Assembly (NCBI GenBank): GCA_910578365.1
Contig: CAJTRC010000037.1
Span: 1-25,846 of the forward strand
Reading direction: 5' to 3'
Length of the DNA stretch: 25,846 nucleotides
DNA from: an uncultured Muribaculaceae bacterium
GTDB taxonomy: Bacteria; Bacteroidota; Bacteroidia; Bacteroidales; Muribaculaceae
Shown: one piece after another, positions 14,122-21,800 of the stretch
How positions within the stretch are numbered: position 1 is the first letter of the stretch
Layout of the letters: each line of letters opens with the position of its first letter
The notes under the pieces: model-generated
Told to the model about the DNA's origin: nothing
The model's database searches: none
The model's input: only the letters and a program-made list of their open reading frames with translations
Made by a program: the position numbers and the translations under genes

Positions 14122-17100
14122 TTACTTTTTGTTTCTGGTGAACGGAGCGCGGGCGCGGTCCATCGTTTCCTTCGCGTCCTCTATGTCCTTGTAAACGATA
14201 TATGCCCGGATTGCCTTTGTTGCCGCCCGGAACTCCTGAACGGCCTTTGTAAATTCCTCCATGCTCAACGAGGGAGCCGGGACGGTATAACCTCCGTCGG
14301 CGTAACCGGCGGAAGGAGCGGCGGCCATACCTGAACCGAGGATTTTATTACGGCGTATCGCCTCGATTGTACCCACCGCGTCAACTACGCGAGGGTTGTC
14401 CATAATAGGCTTCGGCACGACGTACTCGCCGCGATGAACGACACCCGCAACCTCGTAGCGGTCACCGTCGCCTGTATATCCGCCGTCAGAGTAGCCGGAT
14501 AGCACTCGTTCAGCCTTGGCCGGAGCGGCAACGGTGCCGGAGCTGCCGGCGGTATTGCTCGGCTGCATATTCTTGATTTTGTCGCGTTCGGCTTTTGCGC
14601 TCACTACTTGGGCCACGCCGGTAGCAGTCAACATGGCGGCGGCTATAGCTCCACCAATCGGGCCGAGCTGCGCGAAAGCCTGCATTATGGCGACGGCGGT
14701 ATTTCCTATAATCGTGGAGATTTTAATCGCAAAATCAACATCGGCGTATTTCTTTTGTATTTCGAGTTTCTTGTTTTCCTTTTCTTCTTCGAGGGCTGCA
14801 GTGTCCTCTCCGTTATTCTTTGCCTGTTGTATCAAGACATCATATTTCGCGTCACTCTGCGCGATTTCAGCATCTTGTATGGCCGAGAACATCGAGCCGG
14901 AAAGATTGGCGTAATAATCGAAATACTTTTTAGCGTTGGTAACGCCTAACTGTAATTTTTTCTTTTCGTAGTCCTTAGTTGAGATAAGGCCCTGACGGTG
15001 GTAATTTTCGAGTTGGGCGAGTTCGCGTTCGTACTCGTCGGCCCATGATAGCCCGACAAGTTCCTGAAGCTGCCACATCTGCTCTTGATACTGGTAATTA
15101 AGGGCGGCGATACGGCGTTGTTTCTCCGTTTCGAGTGCTACAATCTCCTCCGCGCTTACTCCTTCAGCGTCTTTCAGAGCCTCGTAATAAAGAATCATTG
15201 CGCTACGCTGGCGGTCGAAACTTGCGGTAATACCTTCTTTGCTCGTTGTGTCGGTCGTAGCCTCTCGCATGAGTTCGGTAAATTTGCCGGTATCTGTGAG
15301 AATCTGACTTTGAACGCTCCTTATATCCTTGCCGAGTTGCTGAAGGAGTTTTGTTTTTTCGTCCTTGGTATAATAGTCGGCGGCTGCAACTTTATCGTAA
15401 TACTGTTGCAGCTCTTTAAGTTGGTCGGCGTGGTTCTGGCGGTCGAGGTCAAGAAGGTACACGTTCGCGGCTTCCTGTAAATCAGCGTCGTTGATAACAG
15501 AGGCGCGAATTAAATCGGATTGCTGTTTATAAAACGCTTCGGCGGCTGTTTTCCTTTGCTTGTAGTCCTCTGAATCCTGTTTCACCATTGCCGTATTTAT
15601 AGCCTTTTGGGCTGTGAGTGATTGCGCGGCGAGTTTATTCTGCTCGGCGGTGATAGCGTCGAGGGTTTTAGTGTGGGTGCTGTCAGTGTTGGCGCGGAGT
15701 GTTTCGAGTGCGTTATTAAGTTCAAAACAGTATCTTATCAATTCTTGATTCTTCGCGATCGTGCGCTCCGTTTCGGTTAAGTCCTGTTTATTTATCTCCA
15801 GTAATCGGCGTTGGTGTGCGTCGTCAACCGGCGCGGTTACTTGGTCGAGAGAATCCTCCTTATATGTGCCGGGGGTACGTTTGGCCTTGGCTTTTCCGAG
15901 CAGTTCCTTTTTTTCTTCCTGAAGGAGCTTTATACGCTTTTGAATACGGTCGAGTTCTTCGTCACTCTCCGGGTCCATTTTACGGAGGCGTTTTAACTCG
16001 GTGTTAATTTCCTTCAGTCGGGTGACGGTTTCGGAAGCTGTTTTGTTAGTATTGTCGAGGCCGGTATTTACGGTTTCTATCTCTTCGGTTATCTCCGGTG
16101 GCGTAATCGTTCCGTCCTCGATAGCCTTTTTCATACGGCCTTGAAATGCTTGTAAATCATCTTCGGCCTTCTTCCATAGGCTTTTTTTACTGTTTGCATT
16201 TTTTTGAGCGTCGGAAGGATATACAAAACCGAGCCAGTTGCGCGTGGTGCGCCCGGCTTTTGCTGCGGCGATTTCTGCTTCATCGTAAGCGTCGCGGGCT
16301 TCTTCGGCGGCTGCCACCAGTTCGCGCATTTTTGATTCATTGGCTTTATAACGCATCTCCTTCTCCAGTGAAATAAGATAAGCGTCGAGGGCTTGTTTAG
16401 ACGCTTTATATTTGCCGGTGGTAGCGTCTATTTGTGCGTTATAGTTCGGAATAATACGGTTCAGTTCTGCAACGGCCTTTTTACGACGTTCGAGCGACAA
16501 ATTTTCATTCTCGGCGACCATTATCAAGGCTTGAATTTTGCCTTTCTGCTCTCCGTACTGTTTCGCCGCTTCCTTGGAGGCTTCGGTCCATGCGTCCGTT
16601 TTTTCGGTAGCGTCGTCCATTGCAGAATTATACCCCATAATCGCGGCCACGGCCATAGCCAACAAACTAATGATAAGAATTATCGGGTTTGCCATTAGTG
16701 CGGCGTTCCATAGACGTGTTGCGACGGCTGCCGCTCCATCTGCCTTGGCGGCACTGTAAACCGCCGCCGTCTTGGCGATTATGGCTTTTATTGCGTTAGC
16801 GATATTGCTTATAAATGTTTTGGTAGCATTAGAGGCTAATAGTGTGGCAACCTTATAAGCCACAAGAGCGGCAACAACGCCGTTTAATATCATTCTTCCG
16901 GCGGCGGTCTGTGTGAATAATTTTGTAATCCAGCCCACGAGAGTACCCAAAGCGGACACAAGCGCACCTACTGTTGTCGCGGCCCATCCTATCATTGTAC
17001 CCATAGGGCTGAAAGCGTCCACAATTTCGCCAATCCAATTTATAATATCTGTACCCCACTCGTAGAGAGTTTTCAGGGCTTCGCGGAAATCAAAGAATTT

Positions 17101-18459
17101 CAAAATTAAGCCCTCCACTGCTGACTGGAATCCGGCAAACGAACCGGCCGCGTTGTCGGCCATTGTCGCGGCCATTTGTTGAAAATCATCGGTACAATCG
17201 GTTATCGAATCACGGAGCGCGAGAATTGAATCAGAACCGTTAAGGAAAGTCGAGAACGCGGCCACGCTTCGCTTGTCGGTCAGTTCGAGGGCTTTCGCGA
17301 GGTCCACACCTTCCGCGTTAAGTTTATTCAGCCCGTTAACCAGTTCGTCGAGGTTAGTCACTGGGCCACCGAGGGCTTTCGCGAGGTCGCCGTTAGCGTC
17401 TGCCAGATTCAGGAGGATATTACGGGTTGCGGTGGCGGCGCTGCTTGCGTCGAATCCGGCGTTTGAGAGTTGGCCGAGGAGTGCGGTCGTTTCTTCGAGG
17501 GAGAACCCGAACGCATTGGCTACCGGGCCAACAGTTGACAGCGAGGCCTCCAGCTTGTGAAAATCAAGTGCGCTTTTAGTTGTGGCAACGGCAAAAGAGG
17601 CCATCACCGCTTCGGCTTGGTCTGCGTCCTTGTTAAACATACGCATGGCGGCACCGGCGAACGCTGCCGCGCTCGATAGGTCGGTATCGACTGCCTTCGC
17701 GAATTTCAGAACCGAGGGGGTAAGTTTCTCGATAACGTCCTGCGTGAATCCGAGTTTTGCGAGTTCGGTCTGAAGGCCGGTAACTTGCGAGGCTGTGGCG
17801 GTTGTGGTGCGCCCTAAATATTTCGCTTGGTCGGTCAGGCGTGAAACTCCGTCGATAGTCGTACCCAGTACGGAGGCAAGTTTTGAGTTAGCCCGCTCAA
17901 AATCCTGAATAATGTTTGTCAGTTGCTTGAACGCTCCTATAACTTGCGTCATTATCACCATGCCCAGGCCCATGAAAAAGCCCTTTATCGAGGTGGCAAT
18001 CTTATCGAGCGACAGGAGCGAGGCCAGAAAACCGCGTGTCGAACGGGTTGCTTCGGCGTGTGCCTTTTCAACTCTGCGGATTTCATTCTCCAGCTCTCTA
18101 TATCTTTCCGGATATAGGGCTTTTGAAGTCTTATTCAGTTCGCCCTTCAGTCGCTTTAATTCTTTCCCAAGGTCAGCAGCCGACATTCTGGAAATGTCGA
18201 TTTCTTTCCGTGCTTTCTCCATTGCACGGTTATTGGCTTCTATCTCACGTTTATTAGCCTCGATAGCCGCGTTTAATCGTGCATATTCGGCTGTATGGTC
18301 GCCCTCTACACGTTCAAGGGCCGCCTTCTCCTTCCGGTAGGCTTGATTCTGTTTTCGGAGTTCATCGGTTGCCTTGGTAAGTCGGCGAATCTCCTCTTGT
18401 GCCTTCTGTGCTTTAAGGTCGAGTTCGACCGCGATTTTATCGTTATTTAATTTCGCCAT
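14122..18459 (-). CDS. Tail tape measure protein
   Basis: This 1445-aa protein sets tail length and fills the tail tube in siphophages. Residues 1-130 are a charged coiled coil (KLNNDKIAVELDLKAQKAQE). A hydrophobic stretch follows at about 145-175. Residues about 215-415 match the TP901-type tape-measure core (LGRTTTATASQVTGLQTELA; FGFSLEETTALLGQLSNAGF). Several long hydrophobic helices lie at about 477-613, and long coiled coils at about 630-1250. The C-terminus carries the frequent tape-measure tail YSDGGYTGDGDRYEVAG and VVHRGEYVVPKP, with a second YADGGY box. A strong hairpin lies 4 bp before the start codon. No frameshifted tail-chaperone pair is visible directly upstream, where many siphophages keep one. 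Confidence 0.95.
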   Translation of the reverse strand: MAKLNNDKIAVELDLKAQKAQEEIRRLTKATDELRKQNQAYRKEKAALERVEGDHTAEYARLNAAIEANKREIEANNRAMEKARKEIDISRMSAADLGKELKRLKGELNKTSKALYPERYRELENEIRRVEKAHAEATRSTRGFLASLLSLDKIATSIKGFFMGLGMVIMTQVIGAFKQLTNIIQDFERANSKLASVLGTTIDGVSRLTDQAKYLGRTTTATASQVTGLQTELAKLGFTQDVIEKLTPSVLKFAKAVDTDLSSAAAFAGAAMRMFNKDADQAEAVMASFAVATTKSALDFHKLEASLSTVGPVANAFGFSLEETTALLGQLSNAGFDASSAATATRNILLNLADANGDLAKALGGPVTNLDELVNGLNKLNAEGVDLAKALELTDKRSVAAFSTFLNGSDSILALRDSITDCTDDFQQMAATMADNAAGSFAGFQSAVEGLILKFFDFREALKTLYEWGTDIINWIGEIVDAFSPMGTMIGWAATTVGALVSALGTLVGWITKLFTQTAAGRMILNGVVAALVAYKVATLLASNATKTFISNIANAIKAIIAKTAAVYSAAKADGAAAVATRLWNAALMANPIILIISLLAMAVAAIMGYNSAMDDATEKTDAWTEASKEAAKQYGEQKGKIQALIMVAENENLSLERRKKAVAELNRIIPNYNAQIDATTGKYKASKQALDAYLISLEKEMRYKANESKMRELVAAAEEARDAYDEAEIAAAKAGRTTRNWLGFVYPSDAQKNANSKKSLWKKAEDDLQAFQGRMKKAIEDGTITPPEITEEIETVNTGLDNTNKTASETVTRLKEINTELKRLRKMDPESDEELDRIQKRIKLLQEEKKELLGKAKAKRTPGTYKEDSLDQVTAPVDDAHQRRLLEINKQDLTETERTIAKNQELIRYCFELNNALETLRANTDSTHTKTLDAITAEQNKLAAQSLTAQKAINTAMVKQDSEDYKQRKTAAEAFYKQQSDLIRASVINDADLQEAANVYLLDLDRQNHADQLKELQQYYDKVAAADYYTKDEKTKLLQQLGKDIRSVQSQILTDTGKFTELMREATTDTTSKEGITASFDRQRSAMILYYEALKDAEGVSAEEIVALETEKQRRIAALNYQYQEQMWQLQELVGLSWADEYERELAQLENYHRQGLISTKDYEKKKLQLGVTNAKKYFDYYANLSGSMFSAIQDAEIAQSDAKYDVLIQQAKNNGEDTAALEEEKENKKLEIQKKYADVDFAIKISTIIGNTAVAIMQAFAQLGPIGGAIAAAMLTATGVAQVVSAKAERDKIKNMQPSNTAGSSGTVAAPAKAERVLSGYSDGGYTGDGDRYEVAGVVHRGEYVVPKPIMDNPRVVDAVGTIEAIRRNKILGSGMAAAPSAGYADGGYTVPAPSLSMEEFTKAVQEFRAATKAIRAYIVYKDIEDAKETMDRARAPFTRNKK

Positions 18460-18463
18460 GACA

Positions 18464-18500
18464 AAGGGGGTAATCTTGTTTGCGGCAAAATTACCCCCTT
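18464..18500 (-). promoter_or_regulatory. Perfect 11-bp hairpin directly upstream of the tape measure start
   Basis: AAGGGGGTAAT (18464-18474) and ATTACCCCCTT (18490-18500) are perfect inverted complements around a 15-nt loop. In the mRNA the hairpin ends 4 nt before the tape-measure ATG. It has no poly-T tract in the sense direction, so it is more likely translational control, mRNA stabilisation or processing than termination. Confidence 0.6.
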
Positions 18501-18526
18501 CGGGTTAGTCTATGAAGGACACCTAA

Positions 18527-18787
18527 TTAACGGAAAATCTTCGATAATATCCTATACCATAACGGTAGTTTTCGCGGCTTTTCTTCCTGCCACGTCCATA
18601 TCTGCTCACCGGATTTATAGCGCCTGACTATTTCAGCAATAGCCAAATATATCATTACACTTACAGCACTTAAAAACAGTGCCGCAAAAAACGCCTGTAT
18701 TGGAGTTGTGGGGTCGATACGATAGAATACTCCATACCATGCGACTACCACGATAGCAAGTAATATATATTTCAGTGTCCGTTTCAT
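18527..18787 (-). CDS. Small membrane protein with two transmembrane segments
   Basis: This 86-aa protein has a short basic N-terminus (MKRTLK), transmembrane segments at about residues 7-22 (YILLAIVVVAWYGVFY) and 30-50 (AFFAALFLSAVSVMIYLAIAE), and a basic, Trp-containing C-terminal tail (WQEEKPRKLPLWYRILSKIF). Its start overlaps the stop of the ribbon-helix-helix gene by 4 bp (ATGA), so the two are translationally coupled. A holin- or superinfection-related role is possible, but nothing in the sequence settles it. Confidence 0.75.
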   Translation of the reverse strand: MKRTLKYILLAIVVVAWYGVFYRIDPTTPIQAFFAALFLSAVSVMIYLAIAEIVRRYKSGEQIWTWQEEKPRKLPLWYRILSKIFR

Positions 18788-18975
18788 CGTTCAAGCCCTT
18801 TCGTTAAAAATTCGGTAATGAGTTGAGAGGTCGAAACCTTTCGGCGGGCAGCCTCGTCGCGTATGAGGTTTAACAACCATGTGGGCAAAGTGACCGAGAT
18901 TTTAGTCCTCGGCTCTCCGTCCACTGTTTTACGCCCTGCGCCTTCTCGCGCTCCGCCGCTGCCTATACCGCCCAT
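18784..18975 (-). CDS. Ribbon-helix-helix (CopG/Arc-type) DNA-binding protein
   Basis: This 63-aa protein has a GAREGAGRK-type N-terminal arm (MGGIGSGGAREGAGRK) followed by a short beta strand (KISVTLP) and two helices (TWLLNLIRDEAARRK; STSQLITEFLTKGLE). This is the classic RHH layout, in which the strand contacts the DNA major groove in a dimer. It is the first gene after a terminator and a TAACTTTG promoter box, so it may regulate its own promoter and the tail transcript. The membrane-protein gene overlaps it by 4 bp. An RHH antitoxin-like role is an alternative, but the partner is a membrane protein rather than a RelE/PIN-type toxin. Confidence 0.85.
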   Translation of the reverse strand: MGGIGSGGAREGAGRKTVDGEPRTKISVTLPTWLLNLIRDEAARRKVSTSQLITEFLTKGLER

Positions 18976-18999
18976 AACTGTATATTATTTTAGTTTCCA

Positions 19000-19007
19000 C
19001 AAAGTTA
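19000..19007 (-). promoter_or_regulatory. Bacteroidetes-type promoter -7 box (TAACTTTG)
   Basis: On the minus strand TAACTTTG matches the Bacteroidetes -7 consensus TAnnTTTG exactly. It lies 24 bp before the ATG of the RHH gene, in an AT-rich stretch directly after a terminator. A clear TTTG -33 box at the ideal spacing was not found; the nearest TTTG is about 29 bp upstream of the -7 box. It would drive the RHH, tape measure, distal tail and DGR genes. Confidence 0.45.
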
Positions 19008-19057
19008 AACAAATTATTTGATTTAGGCGATATATTCAAATAAAAAAGTATATGTTA

Positions 19058-19096
19058 TAAAACATAAAACACCCCGCCACGATTTCGGGCGAGGTG
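19058..19096 (-). terminator. Rho-independent terminator splitting the late genes
   Basis: In the minus-strand sense CACCTCGCC pairs with GGCGGGGTG (9 bp, one G-U) over a 9-nt loop (plus-strand stems 19070-19078 and 19088-19096), followed by TTTTATGTTTTATA. It lies 26 bp after the stop of the 98-aa membrane gene and ends the portal-to-lysis transcript. A smaller repeat, AGGGTTCACCCT (19111-19122), lies between that stop and the terminator. Confidence 0.75.
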
Positions 19097-19122
19097 CGCA
19101 ACGAGTTGGAAGGGTTCACCCT

Positions 19123-19419
19123 TTAGAGGGAGCGCGTGATGAAATGAGCCGCAAGCCATGCCACACCACTACCGAGAACCGCGCCGATGATGTCGGCCAC
19201 GATGTCCCAGACACAAAAGTGGTTTCCATTCTCTCGGCTGTCGCGGATTTCCTTACCTATACCCACAAGAAGGGCCACGATAAACGCAACTATCGCGGTC
19301 GTCCACTCGTTGTGGGGCGGAATGTGGGCGATGAGTGCGCCGAAGAGTACGGCGATACAGAACACCACGAAAATGTGCAGGAGTTTATCCTGCCCCTTAC
19401 GGTCTTTACATACTGACAT
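19123..19419 (-). CDS. Membrane protein resembling YfiM/DUF2279 (98 aa)
   Basis: The start chosen is the ATG at 19419 (MSVCKDRKGQDKLL). The same frame is open further upstream but would run deep into the preceding gene, whose stop is 31 bp before this ATG. The protein has the motif DKLLHIFVVF at residues 11-20, a second hydrophobic segment near 38-54, then GKEIRDSREN and WDIVADIIGAVLG leading into a last membrane segment. This resembles the DUF2279/YfiM family of small membrane or lipoproteins, without the lipobox. It is common near lysis genes in Bacteroidales prophages. The function is unknown and the family call is by resemblance. Confidence 0.75.
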   Translation of the reverse strand: MSVCKDRKGQDKLLHIFVVFCIAVLFGALIAHIPPHNEWTTAIVAFIVALLVGIGKEIRDSRENGNHFCVWDIVADIIGAVLGSGVAWLAAHFITRSL

Positions 19420-19450
19420 AATGCAAAAAATTAAGTTAGTGAAAATTGGT

Positions 19451-19705
19451 TTACTGTGCAGCGGTGCCGTTTCCCTCGTCCGCCTCTGCTTCCTCCGCCT
19501 TCTTACGTCGGAGGTCGCGGCGGGCCTGGACCGCCACGGTGATGAACGAGAACACGAACAGGAACAGGGTTTCGACACCGACGGCTGCGAGGATAGCGAT
19601 TAACGCCATTGCTTTGTTCCATGCCCACCAGCCGAAAGCGACACCGGGGGCAACGAGGAGCGCACCCCGAAGGATTGCGCCCACAATAATTTTTACTTTC
19701 TTCAT
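19451..19705 (-). CDS. Holin-like small membrane protein (84 aa)
   Basis: The start chosen is the ATG at 19705 (MKKVKIIVGAIL). A longer in-frame extension would overlap the upstream gene by about 70 bp, while this ATG leaves a normal 13-bp gap. The protein has a basic N-terminus, transmembrane segments at about 8-28 and 33-58, then a highly charged tail (RRDLRRKKAEEAEADEG). That is the general build of a class II holin. It lies among tail genes and before the DUF2279-like gene, with the lysozyme gene about 0.9 kb upstream in the same transcript. Holin function is inferred. Confidence 0.7.
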   Translation of the reverse strand: MKKVKIIVGAILRGALLVAPGVAFGWWAWNKAMALIAILAAVGVETLFLFVFSFITVAVQARRDLRRKKAEEAEADEGNGTAAQ

Positions 19706-19718
19706 TGTTGATAACTTG

Positions 19719-20123
19719 TTATGACTGTTGATAACTCTCGCGGATAGAATCGGCCAAATTCTTGCGCAACCACGCCGAGAACTCAAACCGTATGTCGTTG
19801 AATGTTTCTTTGTAGAGAATACCCCAGACCGGGCGGTTATAGATTCGGTAATTACCGAGCCGCTTCATGTCGAGGAATCGGAGATATGTCGGGTACTGCG
19901 CTTTTGCCGATATGCCGGAGCCGGAGCCGGTTATCGAGAAGGTCGGCGAGGCTAACGCCTGTTGCAGCCGCCCCGAACGGCTCCGGGGTGTTCCGTCGGT
20001 GCGGTAGGCTTGTTTCCCGTATATCTTGGCGGCGGCGATACGTCGCTGTTCCTCGAATATCCGGCGGAATCCTAGGTTAACGTATTCGGTGAAATACTTT
20101 GCTATCTTGTCGGGGTCGTCCAT
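19719..20123 (-). CDS. HK97-gp10-like head-tail/tail completion protein
   Basis: This 134-aa soluble protein has an amphipathic basic N-terminal helix (FRRIFEEQRRIAAAKIYGKQ) followed by a segment RSRSGRLQQALASPTF near residues 46-61. This recalls the RTGRLxxSL signature of HK97-gp10-like tail-completion proteins. It ends in a helical C-terminus. It starts one base after the stop of the tail-terminator-like gene, and these two usually sit together between connector and tail tube genes. The assignment rests on one motif plus position. Confidence 0.75.
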   Translation of the reverse strand: MDDPDKIAKYFTEYVNLGFRRIFEEQRRIAAAKIYGKQAYRTDGTPRSRSGRLQQALASPTFSITGSGSGISAKAQYPTYLRFLDMKRLGNYRIYNRPVWGILYKETFNDIRFEFSAWLRKNLADSIRESYQQS

Positions 20124-20124
20124 A

Positions 20125-20562
20125 TCAGTAAGATGTTACGTTGAAGGCTATCGACCAACCGGCAAAGCGTCCGTAAAGTTCCGTTTCCGGAGCGGTGTCG
20201 ATACTGTCGACCTCGACACGCATAACCGGGCATCCGGCTCTCTGGTCTTTGAGTAATATACTTTTTACCTCGTCGATAATCGGCTGTGTCTGCTCCAGCA
20301 CGTCGAAAGAGTTGCGGCGTTGTGGGTCGTATTTCGCCATAACGAAAACCACGCATTTGTTAACCTCCTTGAAATTATCGACATTCTTCGCGCCGGATTC
20401 AGCCAAAGGAGGAAAAACGAAAAGATTTACAGAGTTCGCCGGTAACGACTGAATTTTCTTACCCATCTGCTCGTCTATGGTGACGGGCAGAACCTCGGTT
20501 ATTGAATTGACACGGCGGCCTACTCCTTCCCAATATTCGCGGTAGTGTAAGAGATTTATCAT
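20125..20562 (-). CDS. Tail-terminator-like protein
   Basis: This 145-aa protein has a mixed alpha/beta pattern. An early helix is followed by a strand (VNLFVFPPLAESG), a helix (VLEQTQPIIDEVKSILLKDQ) and a last strand (ELYGRFAGWSIAFNVTSY). Helix-strand order, length and position before an HK97-gp10-like gene fit phage tail terminator proteins, which cap the tail tube. Its ATG overlaps the TGA of the lysozyme gene by 4 bp. The family is not proven by any unique motif. Confidence 0.7.
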   Translation of the reverse strand: MINLLHYREYWEGVGRRVNSITEVLPVTIDEQMGKKIQSLPANSVNLFVFPPLAESGAKNVDNFKEVNKCVVFVMAKYDPQRRNSFDVLEQTQPIIDEVKSILLKDQRAGCPVMRVEVDSIDTAPETELYGRFAGWSIAFNVTSY

Positions 20563-21011
20563 ATCTTCCCGAAATAGTGGTCGGCTTCGGCTGCTCGGCG
20601 TTTCATCAGTCCGGGGAGGGGCTTCAGAACACCGTTAACCCTTGCGTTAACGTGTTTCATGAACTCGGCGCGGATAGTGGGATCATTGGGGTCGGACTTA
20701 ACCTTGCGGACGAGTGTCGGGGCCTTGACGGTGAGCGAACCGATATTGTAAGACAGCGAAACAAGCGCGTCGAACTGGTCGCCATTGAGCTGCACCCCAG
20801 CAAAGATCGGCGCGACTGTAGCGGCGAACTTGGTAATATCGGTATCGAAAAGCGCGTCAGCCTCCGCTTGTGTGATTTTCTTGCCGGGGGTGACATCTTT
20901 CCCGGTGTGGCCGTAGCCGATTGTGAGAACTCCGGCAGGGCAACGGTAGGCTGTAAGCCGACAGCCTTCCCACGCCTTAATTTTTTTCTTGATTGCGGTT
21001 GAAAGTTGCAT
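20559..21011 (-). CDS. Endolysin, GH24 (T4-type) lysozyme
   Basis: This 150-aa enzyme cuts the peptidoglycan glycan chain to release progeny phage. The active-site region reads KAWEGCRLTAYRCPAGVLTI then GYGHTG. E15 is the catalytic glutamate. C24 stands where T4 lysozyme has D20, and T30 where T4 has T26, with the same 9- and 6-residue spacings. An Asp-to-Cys change at this site is common among phage GH24 enzymes and keeps activity in T4 lysozyme. There is no signal peptide or SAR helix at the N-terminus, so release should depend on a holin. The gene is embedded in structural genes: its stop overlaps the next gene by 4 bp, and the 260-aa gene precedes it by 6 bp. Confidence 0.92.
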   Translation of the reverse strand: MQLSTAIKKKIKAWEGCRLTAYRCPAGVLTIGYGHTGKDVTPGKKITQAEADALFDTDITKFAATVAPIFAGVQLNGDQFDALVSLSYNIGSLTVKAPTLVRKVKSDPNDPTIRAEFMKHVNARVNGVLKPLPGLMKRRAAEADHYFGKI

Positions 21012-21017
21012 GATGAT

Positions 21018-21800
21018 TTATTTATTTGGGATGTTACGTTTCTCGTTGAGATATTCAAACTTGCATTTATACAGGTAAATGAGGACGGCCCACATATCGG
21101 TGCGCTCCACCTCCGCCACGTTCCCGAACAGTCCGGCGGTAGCGACCTCGAAGGTTATACCGGTCCATCCGGTCTTGTCGTCCGGCTTCTTTCCTCCGCC
21201 GGAACTGCGGAAGATAATCCGTAAATCAATTTTCTTTCCGTTGATTTCCACGGGGCCGGCAAGGATTGCCTTCCAGACGGAGGCGAGGAGCGTCGGGGCA
21301 TGGAACGCCAGAAGGTCGGGCACTTTCTCTCCGTCGGGAATATGGTAGAGCCGCCGGGCAATATGGGCGTAACCTTCAGCCACCTCTTGCTCGTCCATTT
21401 GGTGAAGATTCTCGGCTATGGTAAGGCACTCCACAAACTCGCCGTATGTCACACCCTCCAGCCAATCGCCGGGGCCTTGATAGCCTCCGTATGAAGGCAG
21501 GAGGTTAACGGGCGTATTGAAATCAAGATGAACGCGGTCGCCTTCAGCCACGAAAAAACCTTCAATCGCTCCGGCCTGTGCTTTCAGTTCCTCGACGTGT
21601 TGCTCCTTCAACAACGTGTAATCCGCTTTGCCGAGGCCAATCAGGAAGGAGAGCCAGCGAACCCGGAAATAATCGCCGTCAATCACACCCGCGCCCAGAG
21701 CATAGGCGAGAAAAACGTAATATTCGTATTGCGCTGGGGTCAATTCGCTGACATGGGTCGGAATTTTGACGGAGCGGCCTCGTGTGGTGATTGTTTCCAT
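21018..21800 (-). CDS. Phage structural-region protein, unknown (260 aa)
   Basis: This 260-aa protein begins METITTRGRSVKIPTHVSEL followed by TPAQYEYYVFLAYALGAG, an opening often seen in Bacteroidales phage proteins that look like tail-assembly chaperones. The middle is helical and acidic, and the C-terminal half holds RIIFRSSGGGKKPDD and a helix ending YLYKCKFEYLNEKR. There is no signal peptide or membrane segment. Its ATG overlaps the TAA of the 312-aa gene by one base (TAATG). A chaperone role is a guess from general features; no catalytic motif is visible. Confidence 0.75.
   Translation of the reverse strand: METITTRGRSVKIPTHVSELTPAQYEYYVFLAYALGAGVIDGDYFRVRWLSFLIGLGKADYTLLKEQHVEELKAQAGAIEGFFVAEGDRVHLDFNTPVNLLPSYGGYQGPGDWLEGVTYGEFVECLTIAENLHQMDEQEVAEGYAHIARRLYHIPDGEKVPDLLAFHAPTLLASVWKAILAGPVEINGKKIDLRIIFRSSGGGKKPDDKTGWTGITFEVATAGLFGNVAEVERTDMWAVLIYLYKCKFEYLNEKRNIPNK

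Noticed and set aside
19420..19578. N-terminal extension of the 98-aa membrane protein
   Set aside because: It would overlap the preceding holin-like gene almost fully in another frame. The internal ATG at 19419 gives normal spacing and a normal membrane-protein start.
19706..19786. N-terminal extension of the 84-aa holin-like protein
   Set aside because: It overlaps the upstream gp10-like gene and lacks protein-like features; MKKVKI at 19705 is a natural start.
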